A stretch of 64,000 bases of DNA, from NCBI GenBank assembly GCA_040772885.1, contig JAXGXF010000008.1, forward strand, positions 1-64,000, written 5' to 3'. The notes beneath the pieces are model-generated. The model saw only the letters and a program-made list of their open reading frames with translations, ran no database searches and had not been told where the DNA came from. The translations under genes and the position numbers were made by a program. Shown piece after piece: positions 26,777 through 35,409 of this stretch. Origin of the DNA: Pullichristensenella sp002068815 (GTDB lineage: Bacteria > Bacillota > Clostridia > Christensenellales > Aristaeellaceae). How positions within the stretch are numbered: the stretch's first letter is position 1; the number at the start of each line of letters is the position of its first letter.

Positions 26777-28246
26777 ATGAAGTTCTATCGAAGTACGCGC
26801 GGCGGGGCGCGCGCGACCGCCCCGGAGGCGATCCTCGGGGGCATCGCCCCGGACGGCGGGCTGTTCACGCCCGAGGAATTCCCAAAAATCGATATCGGGG
26901 GGCTGCGGGGCGCGGACGCGCAGGCGATCTGGTCGGAGGTGCTTTTCGCGCTGCTGGACGGCTTTTCGCGCGCGGAGATCGAGGAAATCGTATCCCTCGG
27001 CTACGCGGGCAAGTTTGAGACCGAGGACATCGCGCCGCTCGCGCCGGTCGGAGGCGCCCATGTGCTGGAATTGTTCCGCGGGCCGACGAGCGCGTTCAAG
27101 GACGTGGCGCTGTCGATCCTGCCGCGGCTGATATCGCTGTCGCGCGAGAAGCTCGGCGTCAAGGACGGGATCGCGGTCTTGACCGCGACGAGCGGCGACA
27201 CCGGCAAGGCGGCGCTCGAGGGCTTCCGCGACGTCCCGGGCACGCGCATCGTCGTGTTCTACCCGGAGGACGGCGTCAGCGACGTGCAGAAGGCGCAGAT
27301 GGCCACGCAGCGGGGCGGAAACGTGCGCGTGTGCGCGGTGCGCGGCAACTTCGACGACGCGCAGACCGGCGTCAAGCGCGTGTTTCTCGACGACCGCGCA
27401 AACAAGTGGGCGGCGGAGAGGGGATATCGGCTGTCGAGCGCGAATTCGATCAATTTGGGCCGCCTCGCGCCGCAGGTCGCGTACTATTTCAAGGCGTATC
27501 TCGACCTCGTCCGCGCGGGGGCGATCTCCCTCGGCGACGGGGTCAACTTCGTCGTGCCGACCGGCAACTTCGGAAACATCCTCGCGGGCGATTTTGCGCG
27601 CAGGATGGGGCTGCCGGTCGAAAAGCTCGTCTGCGCATCGAACGAGAACGACGTGCTGACCGACTTCATCCGCGCGGGCGTCTACGACCGCAGGCGCGCG
27701 TTCTACAAGACGGCGTCGCCCTCGATGGACATACTCGTCTCGAGCAACCTCGAGCGGTACCTGTACCTCGCGAGCGGCTGCGACGGCGCGCTGACCGCGA
27801 AGCTGATGCGCGATCTCTCGGAAAAGGGCGTCTATGTGGCGCCGGACGCCGTCCGGGACGCGCTGAAGGAGGGCTTCTGGGCGGGCTCGGCCGGCGAGCG
27901 GGAGGCGTTCGGGGCGATCCGCTCGACCTGGGAGAGGCACGGCTATCTGCTCGACACGCACACCGCGGTCGCGTGGGCGGTGTACGAGCGGTTCCTCCGG
28001 GAGGCGGACAACATGTGCCCGACGGTCGTGCTCGCGACCGCTTCGCCGTACAAGTTCGCGTCCAGCGTGCTCGAAGCACTCGGACTTCCTGCGGCGGACG
28101 GCTTCGCGGCGATGGACGCGCTGCTCGAGCGAACCGGCGTGCCGATCCCGAAAAACCTGGCGGAGGTGCGCGGGCTGCCGGTCATCCACCGGGACGTCTG
28201 CGACAAGGAGCGCATACTCGACTACGCGAAGGGGGCGATCGCATGA
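26777..28246 (+). CDS. thrC: Threonine synthase
   Basis: The 489-residue PLP enzyme converts O-phosphohomoserine to threonine. The PLP lysine is in GPTSAFKDVALS, the phosphate-cradle motif is TATSGDTGKAAL, and VPTGNFGNILAGDFARRMG is diagnostic of the long class of threonine synthases. The start MKFYRSTRGG matches the usual family N-terminus. The stop overlaps the thrB start (ATGA), giving a thrC-thrB operon. Confidence 0.97.
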   Translation: MKFYRSTRGGARATAPEAILGGIAPDGGLFTPEEFPKIDIGGLRGADAQAIWSEVLFALLDGFSRAEIEEIVSLGYAGKFETEDIAPLAPVGGAHVLELFRGPTSAFKDVALSILPRLISLSREKLGVKDGIAVLTATSGDTGKAALEGFRDVPGTRIVVFYPEDGVSDVQKAQMATQRGGNVRVCAVRGNFDDAQTGVKRVFLDDRANKWAAERGYRLSSANSINLGRLAPQVAYYFKAYLDLVRAGAISLGDGVNFVVPTGNFGNILAGDFARRMGLPVEKLVCASNENDVLTDFIRAGVYDRRRAFYKTASPSMDILVSSNLERYLYLASGCDGALTAKLMRDLSEKGVYVAPDAVRDALKEGFWAGSAGEREAFGAIRSTWERHGYLLDTHTAVAWAVYERFLREADNMCPTVVLATASPYKFASSVLEALGLPAADGFAAMDALLERTGVPIPKNLAEVRGLPVIHRDVCDKERILDYAKGAIA

Positions 28247-29124
28247 GAATCCGCGTGCCGGCGACGACGGGCAACACGGGGCCGTCGTTCGACTCCACGG
28301 GCCTCGCGTTTTCGCTCTACGCCCACTTCGATTTCGAGCGGATCGCGCCGGGCATGCTCGAGATTGCCGGCTGCGGCGCGGAGTTTCAAACCGAGGAGAA
28401 CCTCGCGATCCGGGCGTTCCGCGCGGTCGAGAGGCGGATCGGCGCCGGGACGTCCGGCGTCCGGATGCGCGTCGACACCGAGATTCCGGTCTCGCGCGGG
28501 CTCGGTTCGAGCGCGACGCTGATCGTCGCCGGCGCGTTCGCGGCGAACGAACTGTACGGCGCGCCGCTCGGCAGGGCGCAGGTGCTCGAGATCGCCGCGC
28601 GCATGGAGGGGCACCCCGACAACGCGGCCCCGGCGCTCTACGGCGGCCTTTGCGCGAGCGCGGTGCTCGAGGACGGGCAGGTGCTGTCGGTGCAGTACCC
28701 GGTCGATGACCGCGTGCGCTTCGTCGCGCTGATCCCGGATTTTCCGCTTTCGACCGCCGAGGCGCGCAGAGTGCTGCCGGACGCCGTGCCGCGCAAAGAC
28801 GTCGTGTTCAACCTCTCGCGCGCGGCGCTGCTGATGCGCGGCATGGAGGCGGGGGACTTCGACCTCCTGTCCGTCGCGCTCGACGACCGGATTCACACGC
28901 CGTACCGCAAATCGCTGATCCACGGCTTCGACTTCGTGCGGAAGCAGGCGCTCGAGGCCGGCGCGCGGGCGCTGATTATCTCCGGCTCCGGGCCGACGCT
29001 GCTCGCGCTCTCGGAGGACCCGGAGCGGCTCGCGCGGGACATCGCCGAGCGGCTCGAATCGCTTGAGCACCGGTGGCGCACGCTGCCGCTGTCGGTGGAC
29101 AGAGAGGGCGCGAAGATCGTATAG
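28243..29124 (+). CDS. thrB: Homoserine kinase
   Basis: The 293-residue GHMP kinase phosphorylates homoserine to supply ThrC. It has PATTGNTGPSFDSTGLAFSLY at the N-terminus (GHMP motif 1), the ATP-binding loop PVSRGLGSSATLIV and the C-terminal motif ISGSGPTLLAL. It starts within the thrC stop codon. With hom and asd on the opposite strand, the aspartate-to-threonine branch is nearly complete here; only aspartokinase is missing. Confidence 0.96.
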   Translation: MRIRVPATTGNTGPSFDSTGLAFSLYAHFDFERIAPGMLEIAGCGAEFQTEENLAIRAFRAVERRIGAGTSGVRMRVDTEIPVSRGLGSSATLIVAGAFAANELYGAPLGRAQVLEIAARMEGHPDNAAPALYGGLCASAVLEDGQVLSVQYPVDDRVRFVALIPDFPLSTAEARRVLPDAVPRKDVVFNLSRAALLMRGMEAGDFDLLSVALDDRIHTPYRKSLIHGFDFVRKQALEAGARALIISGSGPTLLALSEDPERLARDIAERLESLEHRWRTLPLSVDREGAKIV

Positions 29125-29143
29125 GTGCTGAATACCCCAAGTT

Positions 29144-29175
29144 CCCCCGTCGCCCGACGGCGACGGGGGATTTTT
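29144..29175 (+). terminator. Intrinsic terminator of thrC-thrB
   Basis: A perfect 11-bp GC stem (29144-29154 with 29159-29169) is followed by five T (29171-29175). Confidence 0.95.
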
Positions 29176-29197
29176 CATCCAAATTCGCGCAATCCCG

Positions 29198-29219
29198 TCA
29201 TATTCCGAGCGGAATATGA
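29198..29219. promoter_or_regulatory. 9-bp inverted repeat, candidate operator
   Basis: TCATATTCC and GGAATATGA are separated by GAGC. The palindrome is AT-rich, lacks a T-run and sits 48 bp upstream of the -35 box of the wall-hydrolase promoter, so it looks more like a protein-binding site than a terminator. Confidence 0.35.
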
Positions 29220-29266
29220 ATATATATGGGAATGTAGGCAATTATTGCAAATTTATTACAGAGTAG

Positions 29267-29295
29267 TTGATAATTGTTACGAAATGGTATATAAT
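29267..29295 (+). promoter_or_regulatory. Promoter of the SleB-like hydrolase gene
   Basis: TTGATA (29267-29272), 17 bp, TATAAT (29290-29295). The ribosome site GGGAGGG is at about 29307-29313, 8 bp before the ATG. Confidence 0.85.
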
Positions 29296-29320
29296 GGCTC
29301 GGAAAGGGAGGGTGGTGCGC

Positions 29321-29737
29321 ATGAAGAGGGCGGCGGTGTGTATTGCGCTGCTGTTTTTGGTTGCGGCATTGCCCTCCCTGACATTTACGGAGGACCGCGC
29401 GACGGTTCAGCTCGCGCGCGCCGTCTACGCGATCGCGCGGGACGAGAGCTACGAGGCGAAGCTCGCGGTGGCGACAGTCGCGATGAACCGCCTCGAGAGC
29501 CCGTGGCACGCGGATACGCTCCTGGGCGTCCTCGCGGAAAAGCACCAGTTCCCGGCCGGCACGCGCTACGACGCGGACAGCCTCCGCGCGGCGCACGAGG
29601 CGCTCTCGGGGAAGCGCGCGCTCCCGGGGGACGTGATGTACTTCCAAAATACGGACGCCGGGAATCCATGGGGCGGCGAGTATCTCTACAAGGCGATCGG
29701 AAACCTCGCGTTCTTCACGCGGGACGGAAATCGATAG
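29321..29737 (+). CDS. Secreted cell-wall hydrolase, SleB/CwlJ-like (Hydrolase_2)
   Basis: The 138-residue protein has a signal peptide (KRAAVCIALLFLVAALPSLTF) and one Hydrolase_2 domain like the catalytic part of the spore-cortex lytic enzymes SleB and CwlJ. LARAVYAIARDESYEAKLAV holds the expected acidic residue, VAMNRLES follows, and KHQFPAGTRY and GDVMYFQNTDAGNPWG match the later family blocks. It lacks the peptidoglycan-binding domain of SleB and is short. A vegetative-type sigma-70 promoter precedes it, so a role outside germination is possible. Confidence 0.85.
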   Translation: MKRAAVCIALLFLVAALPSLTFTEDRATVQLARAVYAIARDESYEAKLAVATVAMNRLESPWHADTLLGVLAEKHQFPAGTRYDADSLRAAHEALSGKRALPGDVMYFQNTDAGNPWGGEYLYKAIGNLAFFTRDGNR

Positions 29738-29765
29738 AGGCGTCGGGGCTGTCCCGGCGCTTTTT

Positions 29766-30824
29766 TTATTCCTCCTGCAGCCGCATCCTCTTCTCGCGGC
29801 TCTGCGCGAAGCGCGTTCCGAGCACGACGATGCCGGAGATCACGAGCACGAGGTAGTGGCTGATGCCGCGCGAGAGCATCAGCGCCGAATACACGTATTT
29901 CGGGCCGAAGATCGCGTCGTAGAGCACGAGAAACGCGCTCTCGCTCGCGCCGACGGCGCCGGGCAGCGGCATCAATTCCACCGAGATCGAAAGCAGCAGC
30001 TGCAGACCCATCATCTGCCAGACCGTCACGGCCCGAAGCCCCAGCGAGCGGTAGACGAGGTAGGGGATCAGCAGGAAGAACACGCGCTGGAACACGGTGA
30101 TCACGAAGCTCCGGAACACCGGCCACGGGTGCTCGCGCATGAACGTCGCGCAGCCGTGAAAGCCGTCGAGCCAGTTGTTGAGCCGCTCGATCAGCGCCTC
30201 GGAGTGCTTCACGAGCTTCATGCGGGCGAGCAGGCGCACAAACCACAGGCACATCCTCTGGATCGTCCGCTGCGCGTAGAGCGCCATCATGATGATCACG
30301 ATCAGCGCGAGGTTCAGCGTCAGCCCCAGCGCGAACAAAAACCACATGCTGACGACCTGCGCGTGCAAAAACAGGAAATTGAAGAAGTAGAGGCTGAAAA
30401 ACAGCACGAACATCGCGAACTTAAACAGCACCGCGACGACGAGCAGCACGGCGGTGGACTCGGTTATCTTGTAACCATCGTCGCGCATCACGAGGACCTC
30501 CATCGGCTGGCCGCCGCTGGACGAAGGCGTGAGCGCGCTGAAGAAGAACTCGATCAGGTGGTATTTGAGCCAGCGCAGCGGTCCCATCGCGGCGCCCATC
30601 GACTGCATCAAAACCGCCATCGACGCGCCGCCGCAGAAGAGGTAGGCGAACATCGACAAAAGCGCCAAAAAAATCATCCACGGATTCGCCGCGGCGATTG
30701 TGGCAAGGATATCCCGTATGTCGCAGCCGCGCAAAATGAAATAGAACGTCGCCGCGATCAGCACGACCAGGAACAGCATCTCCAGCCCGAAGCGTTTTGT
30801 CGTTTTTGAAGGCATTTTATTCAT
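29766..30824 (-). CDS. LPG-synthase-type membrane protein (UPF0104/flippase-like)
   Basis: The 352-residue protein consists of about eight TM segments and resembles the membrane domain of lysylphosphatidylglycerol synthase/flippase MprF without the C-terminal aminoacyltransferase domain. Family features are the polar ALTPSSSGGQPMEVLVMRDDG segment and LMPLPGAVGASESAFLVLYD near the C-terminus. Stand-alone proteins of this type probably move lipids or lipid-linked molecules across the membrane. It is convergent with the hydrolase gene (28 bp apart). A -10-like TATAAT on the minus strand at 30835-30840 has no good -35 box. Confidence 0.87.
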   Translation of the reverse strand: MNKMPSKTTKRFGLEMLFLVVLIAATFYFILRGCDIRDILATIAAANPWMIFLALLSMFAYLFCGGASMAVLMQSMGAAMGPLRWLKYHLIEFFFSALTPSSSGGQPMEVLVMRDDGYKITESTAVLLVVAVLFKFAMFVLFFSLYFFNFLFLHAQVVSMWFLFALGLTLNLALIVIIMMALYAQRTIQRMCLWFVRLLARMKLVKHSEALIERLNNWLDGFHGCATFMREHPWPVFRSFVITVFQRVFFLLIPYLVYRSLGLRAVTVWQMMGLQLLLSISVELMPLPGAVGASESAFLVLYDAIFGPKYVYSALMLSRGISHYLVLVISGIVVLGTRFAQSREKRMRLQEE

Positions 30825-30987
30825 ATCGGGCCATATTATACCACAGCGGGGCGCGTCTTAGCAGCGCCCGGGGCAAAAAGTTCGACTTTCTTAATTTCCT
30901 CGAGATCGGAATGTATTAATTTGGAAGTATGCCGCCGCTTTGCGGCGCACATGCTAAGCCCATCCGATCGACAGGAGGGAATGAACA

Positions 30988-31194
30988 ATGACAGCAGGCA
31001 GCACCGCGATTCAGACCAAGAGCCTTACCATTCTGGAGGACCAGATGCAGCACGAGTTTCTCGCGTGCAAGAAAGCGGAACACTACGCAAGTACCTTTCA
31101 GGACGCGCAGCTCAAGAATCTGGCAAACCAGCTGGCCGCAAGCCACCGCCAGCGGTACGACCGACTGTTCAACTATCTGAACAGCCACGTGTAA
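30988..31194 (+). CDS. Small spore-coat-like helical protein
   Basis: The 68-residue protein is predicted to be all helical. LTILEDQMQHEFLACKKAEHYAS and LKNLANQLAASHRQRYDRLFNYL resemble the short coat or ferritin-like proteins that accompany CotF genes in Clostridia. AGGAGGGA precedes the ATG at 30988. It lies 14 bp before a CotF-family gene and near sipL, which supports a sporulation role. No sporulation promoter could be assigned with confidence in 30841-30987. Confidence 0.7.
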   Translation: MTAGSTAIQTKSLTILEDQMQHEFLACKKAEHYASTFQDAQLKNLANQLAASHRQRYDRLFNYLNSHV

Positions 31195-31208
31195 GGAGGG
31201 GATTTGTG

Positions 31209-31499
31209 ATGAACAATCAGGTGGGAAACTGCACGCTGAGCGATCAGGACCGTATGGAGGACCTGCTCTCGCAGGAGAAATACCTCATAAGTTCCTATTC
31301 GACGTTTATTCCTGAAGCTACCTGTCCCAATTTGCGGCAGGTTTTGAGCACCAATTTCAACGATTGCGTTCAGAACCAGTTTAGCGTCTTTGACAAGATG
31401 CAGCAGATGGGATGGTATCAGACCAAGCCCGCGCCCAAGCAGGAGATCGACGCCGCAAGGCAGAAATTCCAGCAGATGAAGACGCAGCTTGGAAGCTGA
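31209..31499 (+). CDS. CotF-family spore coat protein
   Basis: The 96-residue protein matches the CotF-like coat family: LSDQDRMEDLLSQEKYLISSYS at the N-terminus, the conserved ATCPNLRQVL segment, and FSVFDKMQQMGWYQTKPA near the C-terminus. Such proteins are small helical components of the spore coat. ATG 31209 has AAGGAGGGG 9-17 bases upstream, and the gene is 14 bp behind the preceding coat-like gene, so the two form an operon. Confidence 0.88.
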   Translation: MNNQVGNCTLSDQDRMEDLLSQEKYLISSYSTFIPEATCPNLRQVLSTNFNDCVQNQFSVFDKMQQMGWYQTKPAPKQEIDAARQKFQQMKTQLGS

Positions 31500-31554
31500 C
31501 GATTGGTGGAAGGGGGCGGGCGAAAGCCTGCCCCTGGTTCGCATCCCGAAAAGT

Positions 31555-31594
31555 CGACCGCCGCGCGATGCTGTTCGCGCGGCGGTCGGCGTTT
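31555..31594. terminator. Bidirectional terminator between the cot genes and sipL
   Basis: A perfect 14-bp stem (31555-31568 with 31575-31588, 6-nt loop) has TTTT at 31591-31594 on the plus strand and ACTTTTC on the minus strand side, so it can stop both convergent transcripts. A weaker hairpin at 31511-31534 lacks a T-tract. Confidence 0.88.
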
Positions 31595-31599
31595 TGGAG

Positions 31600-33120
31600 C
31601 TAGATTTTGAGCACGATCGCCTTGCCCTTTTTGAGGACCTCGGAGCCCCCGTTCATCGCGAGCACCTCGTGCACGGGGACGTTGTACCGCTTGCCGACCG
31701 ACCATACGTCGTCCGACTCGTTCGGCCAGAACAGCACGATTCCGGGCCGCTTTTTGACGTCCTCGCCCTCCTGCACGTCGGAGACCAGGTCGTAGGCCTG
31801 CGTCCTGCGGGTCTCGGCGGCGATCGACAGCGCGCACTTGAGCTCGAGGCGGTCGCTCATCAGCGCGTTCGCCTCCGCGGAGATCGGCTCGACCGTCAGC
31901 CACGAGTCGCCGTTCAGCTCGCCCGAGACCGTCACCGAGAACGGCAGCTCGCTCTGCGCCGACGCGACGCGGTCGGAGCCGCCGGGCATGTAGAGCACCG
32001 TCGCCTCGAGAAGCCCCTCGATCGCCGTCCTCCCGGCGTTGACCTCCCAGCCGCCGACGACCGGCCGCACGCGCACCGCGAGCACGGTCCCGACGCCCGG
32101 CGCGCTTTCGGGGAGCAGCAGCGTTCCGCGGAAGATTTCGTTCGACTGCACGCGGTCGATCGCGACGCAGGGCGTGATCGACTGCCGGCTGCTCAGAAGC
32201 GCCGGGCCGCGCGTCGTGTAGGCGTCGTTCAGCGCCTCGGTCTCGCTCTTGACGATCGCCTTGACCGAGATCGCGACCTCGGCGTCGATCTTGAGGTCGG
32301 CGTCCTCGCCCTCCTCGCTCTCCTCGACGCGCGTCTCGAGCTTCGTGAGCTTCGCCGTCGCGTAGACGTTTTCCAGAAGCCAGTCCGGCATCTCGACGAG
32401 CCGCTCGAACGCGATCGGGTACTTGATGAGCGCGACCGGCCGCCCGGTCACGCCGCTTGAGATCAGCGCCTCGACGTTCAGCCGCCCGCCGACGCGCACG
32501 CCTCCCAGGTCCGGCTGGACGCTCTCGACCGTGACCGTGCCCCAGTCCATCAATGCCATCCTCGCGTCGAGCGCGGAGGGGAGCGCCACCTCCTCGGAGA
32601 GCAGCGTGTCCACGCCCGCCTCCGCCGCGAGCCGGACGGACTTGACCGCCTGCGAATCGACCTCCATCGCGTCGGCGCCCTCGACGCCCGTCACGATCTC
32701 CGCCGGCGCGAGCCGCCACACCTGCAGCTTGAGCCCCACGCTCACGAGGAAGATCATCCGGCCGTTTTCGTAGCGCGCCTCGACGTGCTCGACCTCGCCG
32801 GAGACGCGGCAGGGCATGTCCTTTGTCGCCCCCGCGAGCTCGAACACGTGGTTCAGCCGCGCCTGCGCCGTCAGCGCGCGCAGCGTCGCCTCGCCGCCCT
32901 GCCGGTAGACCGCCTGACAATACGCCGTGCCGTCGAGCACGACGCGCCCGTCCTGCACCTCCGTCGAGCCGATGACGAGGTTCGCCTCCGACATGAGCGC
33001 CTCGATTGCGTTTCGGCCCGCGCCGGGCACGGTCGCCTCCGCGCGCAGAAGCGCCTGCCCCTGCCGCGAACCCACCAATTCCTCAATTTCGAGAGCCTGC
33101 TTCAACACGCTGATCGCCAT
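31600..33120 (-). CDS. sipL: SipL-like spore morphogenetic protein (SPOCS/DUF3794 repeats and LysM)
   Basis: The 506-residue protein contains repeated SPOCS (DUF3794) domains, recognisable in blocks such as VVLDGTAYCQAVYRQGGE, VRVGGRLNVEALISSG and GLLEATVLYMPGG, and ends in a LysM domain (DDVWSVGKRYNVPVHEVLAMN). This is the architecture of SipL, the clostridial SpoIVA-interacting protein needed to encase the forespore in coat. Length fits SipL (about 520). Upstream on the minus strand is GGGAGGG before ATG 33118-33120. The neighbouring cot genes support a sporulation locus. Confidence 0.9.
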   Translation of the reverse strand: MAISVLKQALEIEELVGSRQGQALLRAEATVPGAGRNAIEALMSEANLVIGSTEVQDGRVVLDGTAYCQAVYRQGGEATLRALTAQARLNHVFELAGATKDMPCRVSGEVEHVEARYENGRMIFLVSVGLKLQVWRLAPAEIVTGVEGADAMEVDSQAVKSVRLAAEAGVDTLLSEEVALPSALDARMALMDWGTVTVESVQPDLGGVRVGGRLNVEALISSGVTGRPVALIKYPIAFERLVEMPDWLLENVYATAKLTKLETRVEESEEGEDADLKIDAEVAISVKAIVKSETEALNDAYTTRGPALLSSRQSITPCVAIDRVQSNEIFRGTLLLPESAPGVGTVLAVRVRPVVGGWEVNAGRTAIEGLLEATVLYMPGGSDRVASAQSELPFSVTVSGELNGDSWLTVEPISAEANALMSDRLELKCALSIAAETRRTQAYDLVSDVQEGEDVKKRPGIVLFWPNESDDVWSVGKRYNVPVHEVLAMNGGSEVLKKGKAIVLKI

Positions 33121-33187
33121 AGAAAAAACCCTCCCAATCGCAATTCACCTGGCGTGCAGCCTCCGCCGCGTGCGGCCGAAGCCGGAA

Positions 33188-33259
33188 GACCGGCGCTGTC
33201 GGTACGACCGGCGCTGCCGGTGCGACCGGCGCTGCCGGTGCGACCGGCGCTGCCGGCGC
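33188..33259. repeat. Four tandem 18-bp repeats with collagen-like coding potential
   Basis: Four copies of an 18-bp unit (consensus GACCGGCGCTGCCGGTGC; starts at 33188, 33206, 33224, 33242) lie between sipL and the kinase gene. One plus-strand frame reads as Gly-X-Y triplets (GAV GTT GAA GAT GAA GAT GAA), as in bacterial collagen-like proteins, but that frame has an upstream stop at 33120-33122 and no start codon. It may be a remnant. The rest of 33121-33386 shows no other feature. Confidence 0.75.
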
Positions 33260-33386
33260 CCTCAGGTGCCTAGCAGATGGATATGCGATCCGGGGGGGAG
33301 AAATTCGAACTTCGGGGCCGAGATCGGGCGCGTGTGAAAAATTAACGGTGACGGGCACACGCGGGGCGTGTGTGCCGTCCGGGTGC

Positions 33387-34436
33387 TCAGGACATTTCGA
33401 ACACCAGGTCGCAGCAATTGCGCACGTCGAGCCTGTCGAAATACAGCTTTTCGAGCGGAATCCACTCGTTGACGAAGCGGGAGAGCATCCGTTCGCCGCT
33501 GCGCTCGCGTATGCGCCGCCGCTGGAACTCCGGCGCGGCCGCGAGGAACACCTTTATGCCGTACGCATGCCGAAGCGCCGGGTGAAGGCTGTATACGCCC
33601 TCGACGACCTCGACCGCCGTCGGCGAAGTGCGCGCCTCCGCGCCGAGCGAGCCCGCCCGGCAGGAATAGGGGCGGTAGCGGAGCGGCGCGCCGAGCCGGT
33701 CGGCGATTTCGCCCTTAAAACGCTCCCAGTCGACGTTGCCGCCCGGCTCCGCGAGGCGCTCCGGAGTCTTGCGCTCCGGCGGCAAAAAGAAGTCGTCCAT
33801 GTGGTAGAGGTTCCCGCCGTAGACCGCGGCGACGAGCGCGCCGAGCGTCGACTTGCCGGAGCCGCTGTCGCCGTCGATCGCGACGACCGCGCGGCCATGC
33901 GAAAGTATATGCGCGTCGATCGCCTGAAACAGCGGCAGGAACCTCTCCGCCGCTTCGCCGACCAGGCGATAGGCGGGGCGGTACGCGCGGCGGTAGGCGT
34001 CCGAGTGGCCGAGCGCCGGGAAGCCCGCGCCGCGCCATTCCATGATTTCCCCGTCCAGCTCCCCTGCGTCGAGGCCCAGCTCGCCCGCGAGCGAACGGAG
34101 CAAAACGAGCGGTTTTTCCAGCCCCGCGGCGCTCCCGCGCGGCCGGTTCGCCGCGTCTGTGAACAGCCCGTGCACGGTCTCCGGGCGCAGCCCGAGTGCC
34201 ATCGCCGGGCGCAGATTGAGCCGGACGAGCCCGCCGCCGACCGGCGAGAACGCGTCCTCCGGGCCGATCTCGGCGACTTGGCAGGACGCCCACTCCGCCG
34301 TCAGCCGCCCGAGGCTCTCTTCGGCATCCGTTGCCATGTGCCCGCCGCCGAATTCGCTTTGGTAGAGCAATTTCAGGAAATCCCGCGCCTCGGCGAGCGG
34401 ATGCGCGGCGCGCTCCTGCAAAAATATCTCTCGCAT
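33387..34436 (-). CDS. P-loop kinase, uridine-kinase-like, with extra N-terminal domain
   Basis: The 349-residue protein has an uncharacterised N-terminal domain (about residues 1-175) and a C-terminal P-loop kinase domain similar to uridine kinase/phosphoribulokinase. It has Walker A GDSGSGKST (189-197), LYHMDDFFLPPERK and VVEGVYSLHP. It starts 1 bp after lplA1 ends, so it is the last gene of the lipoate operon. A nucleoside or small-molecule kinase is likely. Its place in the operon could mean a link to lipoate or cofactor metabolism, but nothing in the sequence proves it. Confidence 0.82.
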   Translation of the reverse strand: MREIFLQERAAHPLAEARDFLKLLYQSEFGGGHMATDAEESLGRLTAEWASCQVAEIGPEDAFSPVGGGLVRLNLRPAMALGLRPETVHGLFTDAANRPRGSAAGLEKPLVLLRSLAGELGLDAGELDGEIMEWRGAGFPALGHSDAYRRAYRPAYRLVGEAAERFLPLFQAIDAHILSHGRAVVAIDGDSGSGKSTLGALVAAVYGGNLYHMDDFFLPPERKTPERLAEPGGNVDWERFKGEIADRLGAPLRYRPYSCRAGSLGAEARTSPTAVEVVEGVYSLHPALRHAYGIKVFLAAAPEFQRRRIRERSGERMLSRFVNEWIPLEKLYFDRLDVRNCCDLVFEMS

Positions 34437-34437
34437 G

Positions 34438-35409
34438 TCAGTCCACGATCGCCTGCGCGATCTCGTCGAGCGTCACCCGGTAGATCGCGCCGTCGAGGCC
34501 GTTCAGCGCCGCGCGCACGGCCTCGCGGTTGTACGCGCAGCCGATCAGCCGCTTCGGAATCTCCTCGACCGCCTCGAGCGCGAAGAAGTCGCCGGACAGG
34601 TCGGCGGCGGCGATCGCGCCCCTCTGCACGTCGAGCCGGAACCGCAGCTTGCCGCCCGAAAAGCGCGTCGAGCGGCTGACGGTGAACTTCGGAGACGCGC
34701 CGTAGGTGAACTCCCAGCTGTCGAACCGCTCGCGCGCGATTTCGCGGATGCGGTTCCAGTCGCCGCCATCCGGCTCGAAGCGCGTCCCGCCTCCGAGGAT
34801 GGACGAGACCATCAGCTCCTTGAACGCCTCCGGCGACAGCGGGGAAGGTAGGTGCTCCGCGATGTTCGTCACGCGCTCGCGCACGCTCTTGATGCTCTTC
34901 GAGAGGTATTTCTCCTGGTCGACCGTCGTCGAGCGCACGAGCTCCTCGAGGTTCGTGTCGTAGAGCAGCGAGCCGTGGTGGACGACGCTGCCGCCCAATC
35001 GGTACTGCGCGTTTCCGGAGAACTTGCGGCCGGAGATCACGAGGTCGTTGCGGCCGTTGAACGACGCGTCGACGCCCAAGCCCCGAAGCGCCGACAGCAC
35101 CGGGGCCATGTACTCGTCGAAGCGGATTTCGCCGCCCCCGTCCCTCGCGACGAACGAGAACTGCCAGCCGCCCGGGTCCGTGTAGATCGTGCCGCCGCCG
35201 GACATGCGCCGAACGACCTTGATGCCGCGCCGGTCGGCGTACGGCTTGTCGATCTCCTCGAGCGCGTTCTGGTACTTGCCGATCATCAGCGTGGGCTCCG
35301 TGCGCCAGAACAGAAACGCCGTGTCCGGCAGGCGCTTCTCGGCCGCGAAGTAATATTCGGCGGCGAAGTTCACGGAGGCGTCGGTGGAATTCGTCTCGAT
35401 GTAGATCAT
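34438..35409 (-). CDS. lplA: Lipoate-protein ligase A, first copy
   Basis: The 323-residue enzyme activates lipoate with ATP and transfers it to a lysine of lipoyl domains. It shows the family motifs RRMSGGGTIYTDPGGWQFSF, GRNDLVISGRKFSGNAQ (with the conserved catalytic-site Lys) and HHGSLLYDTNLEEL, followed by the C-terminal accessory domain. Start ATG 35407-35409 overlaps the lipA stop (ATGA). The relatively complete catalytic set favours a true ligase, although an octanoyltransferase role for one of the two LplA-like proteins is possible. Confidence 0.92.
   Translation of the reverse strand: MIYIETNSTDASVNFAAEYYFAAEKRLPDTAFLFWRTEPTLMIGKYQNALEEIDKPYADRRGIKVVRRMSGGGTIYTDPGGWQFSFVARDGGGEIRFDEYMAPVLSALRGLGVDASFNGRNDLVISGRKFSGNAQYRLGGSVVHHGSLLYDTNLEELVRSTTVDQEKYLSKSIKSVRERVTNIAEHLPSPLSPEAFKELMVSSILGGGTRFEPDGGDWNRIREIARERFDSWEFTYGASPKFTVSRSTRFSGGKLRFRLDVQRGAIAAADLSGDFFALEAVEEIPKRLIGCAYNREAVRAALNGLDGAIYRVTLDEIAQAIVD

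Noticed and set aside
30841..30987. Sporulation sigma-factor promoter for the coat genes
   Set aside because: AT-rich segments are present, but no match to sigma-E, sigma-G or sigma-K boxes was good enough to claim.
31511..31534. Terminator after the CotF-family gene
   Set aside because: The hairpin has no T-tract. The strong 14-bp hairpin at 31555-31588 is the better terminator.
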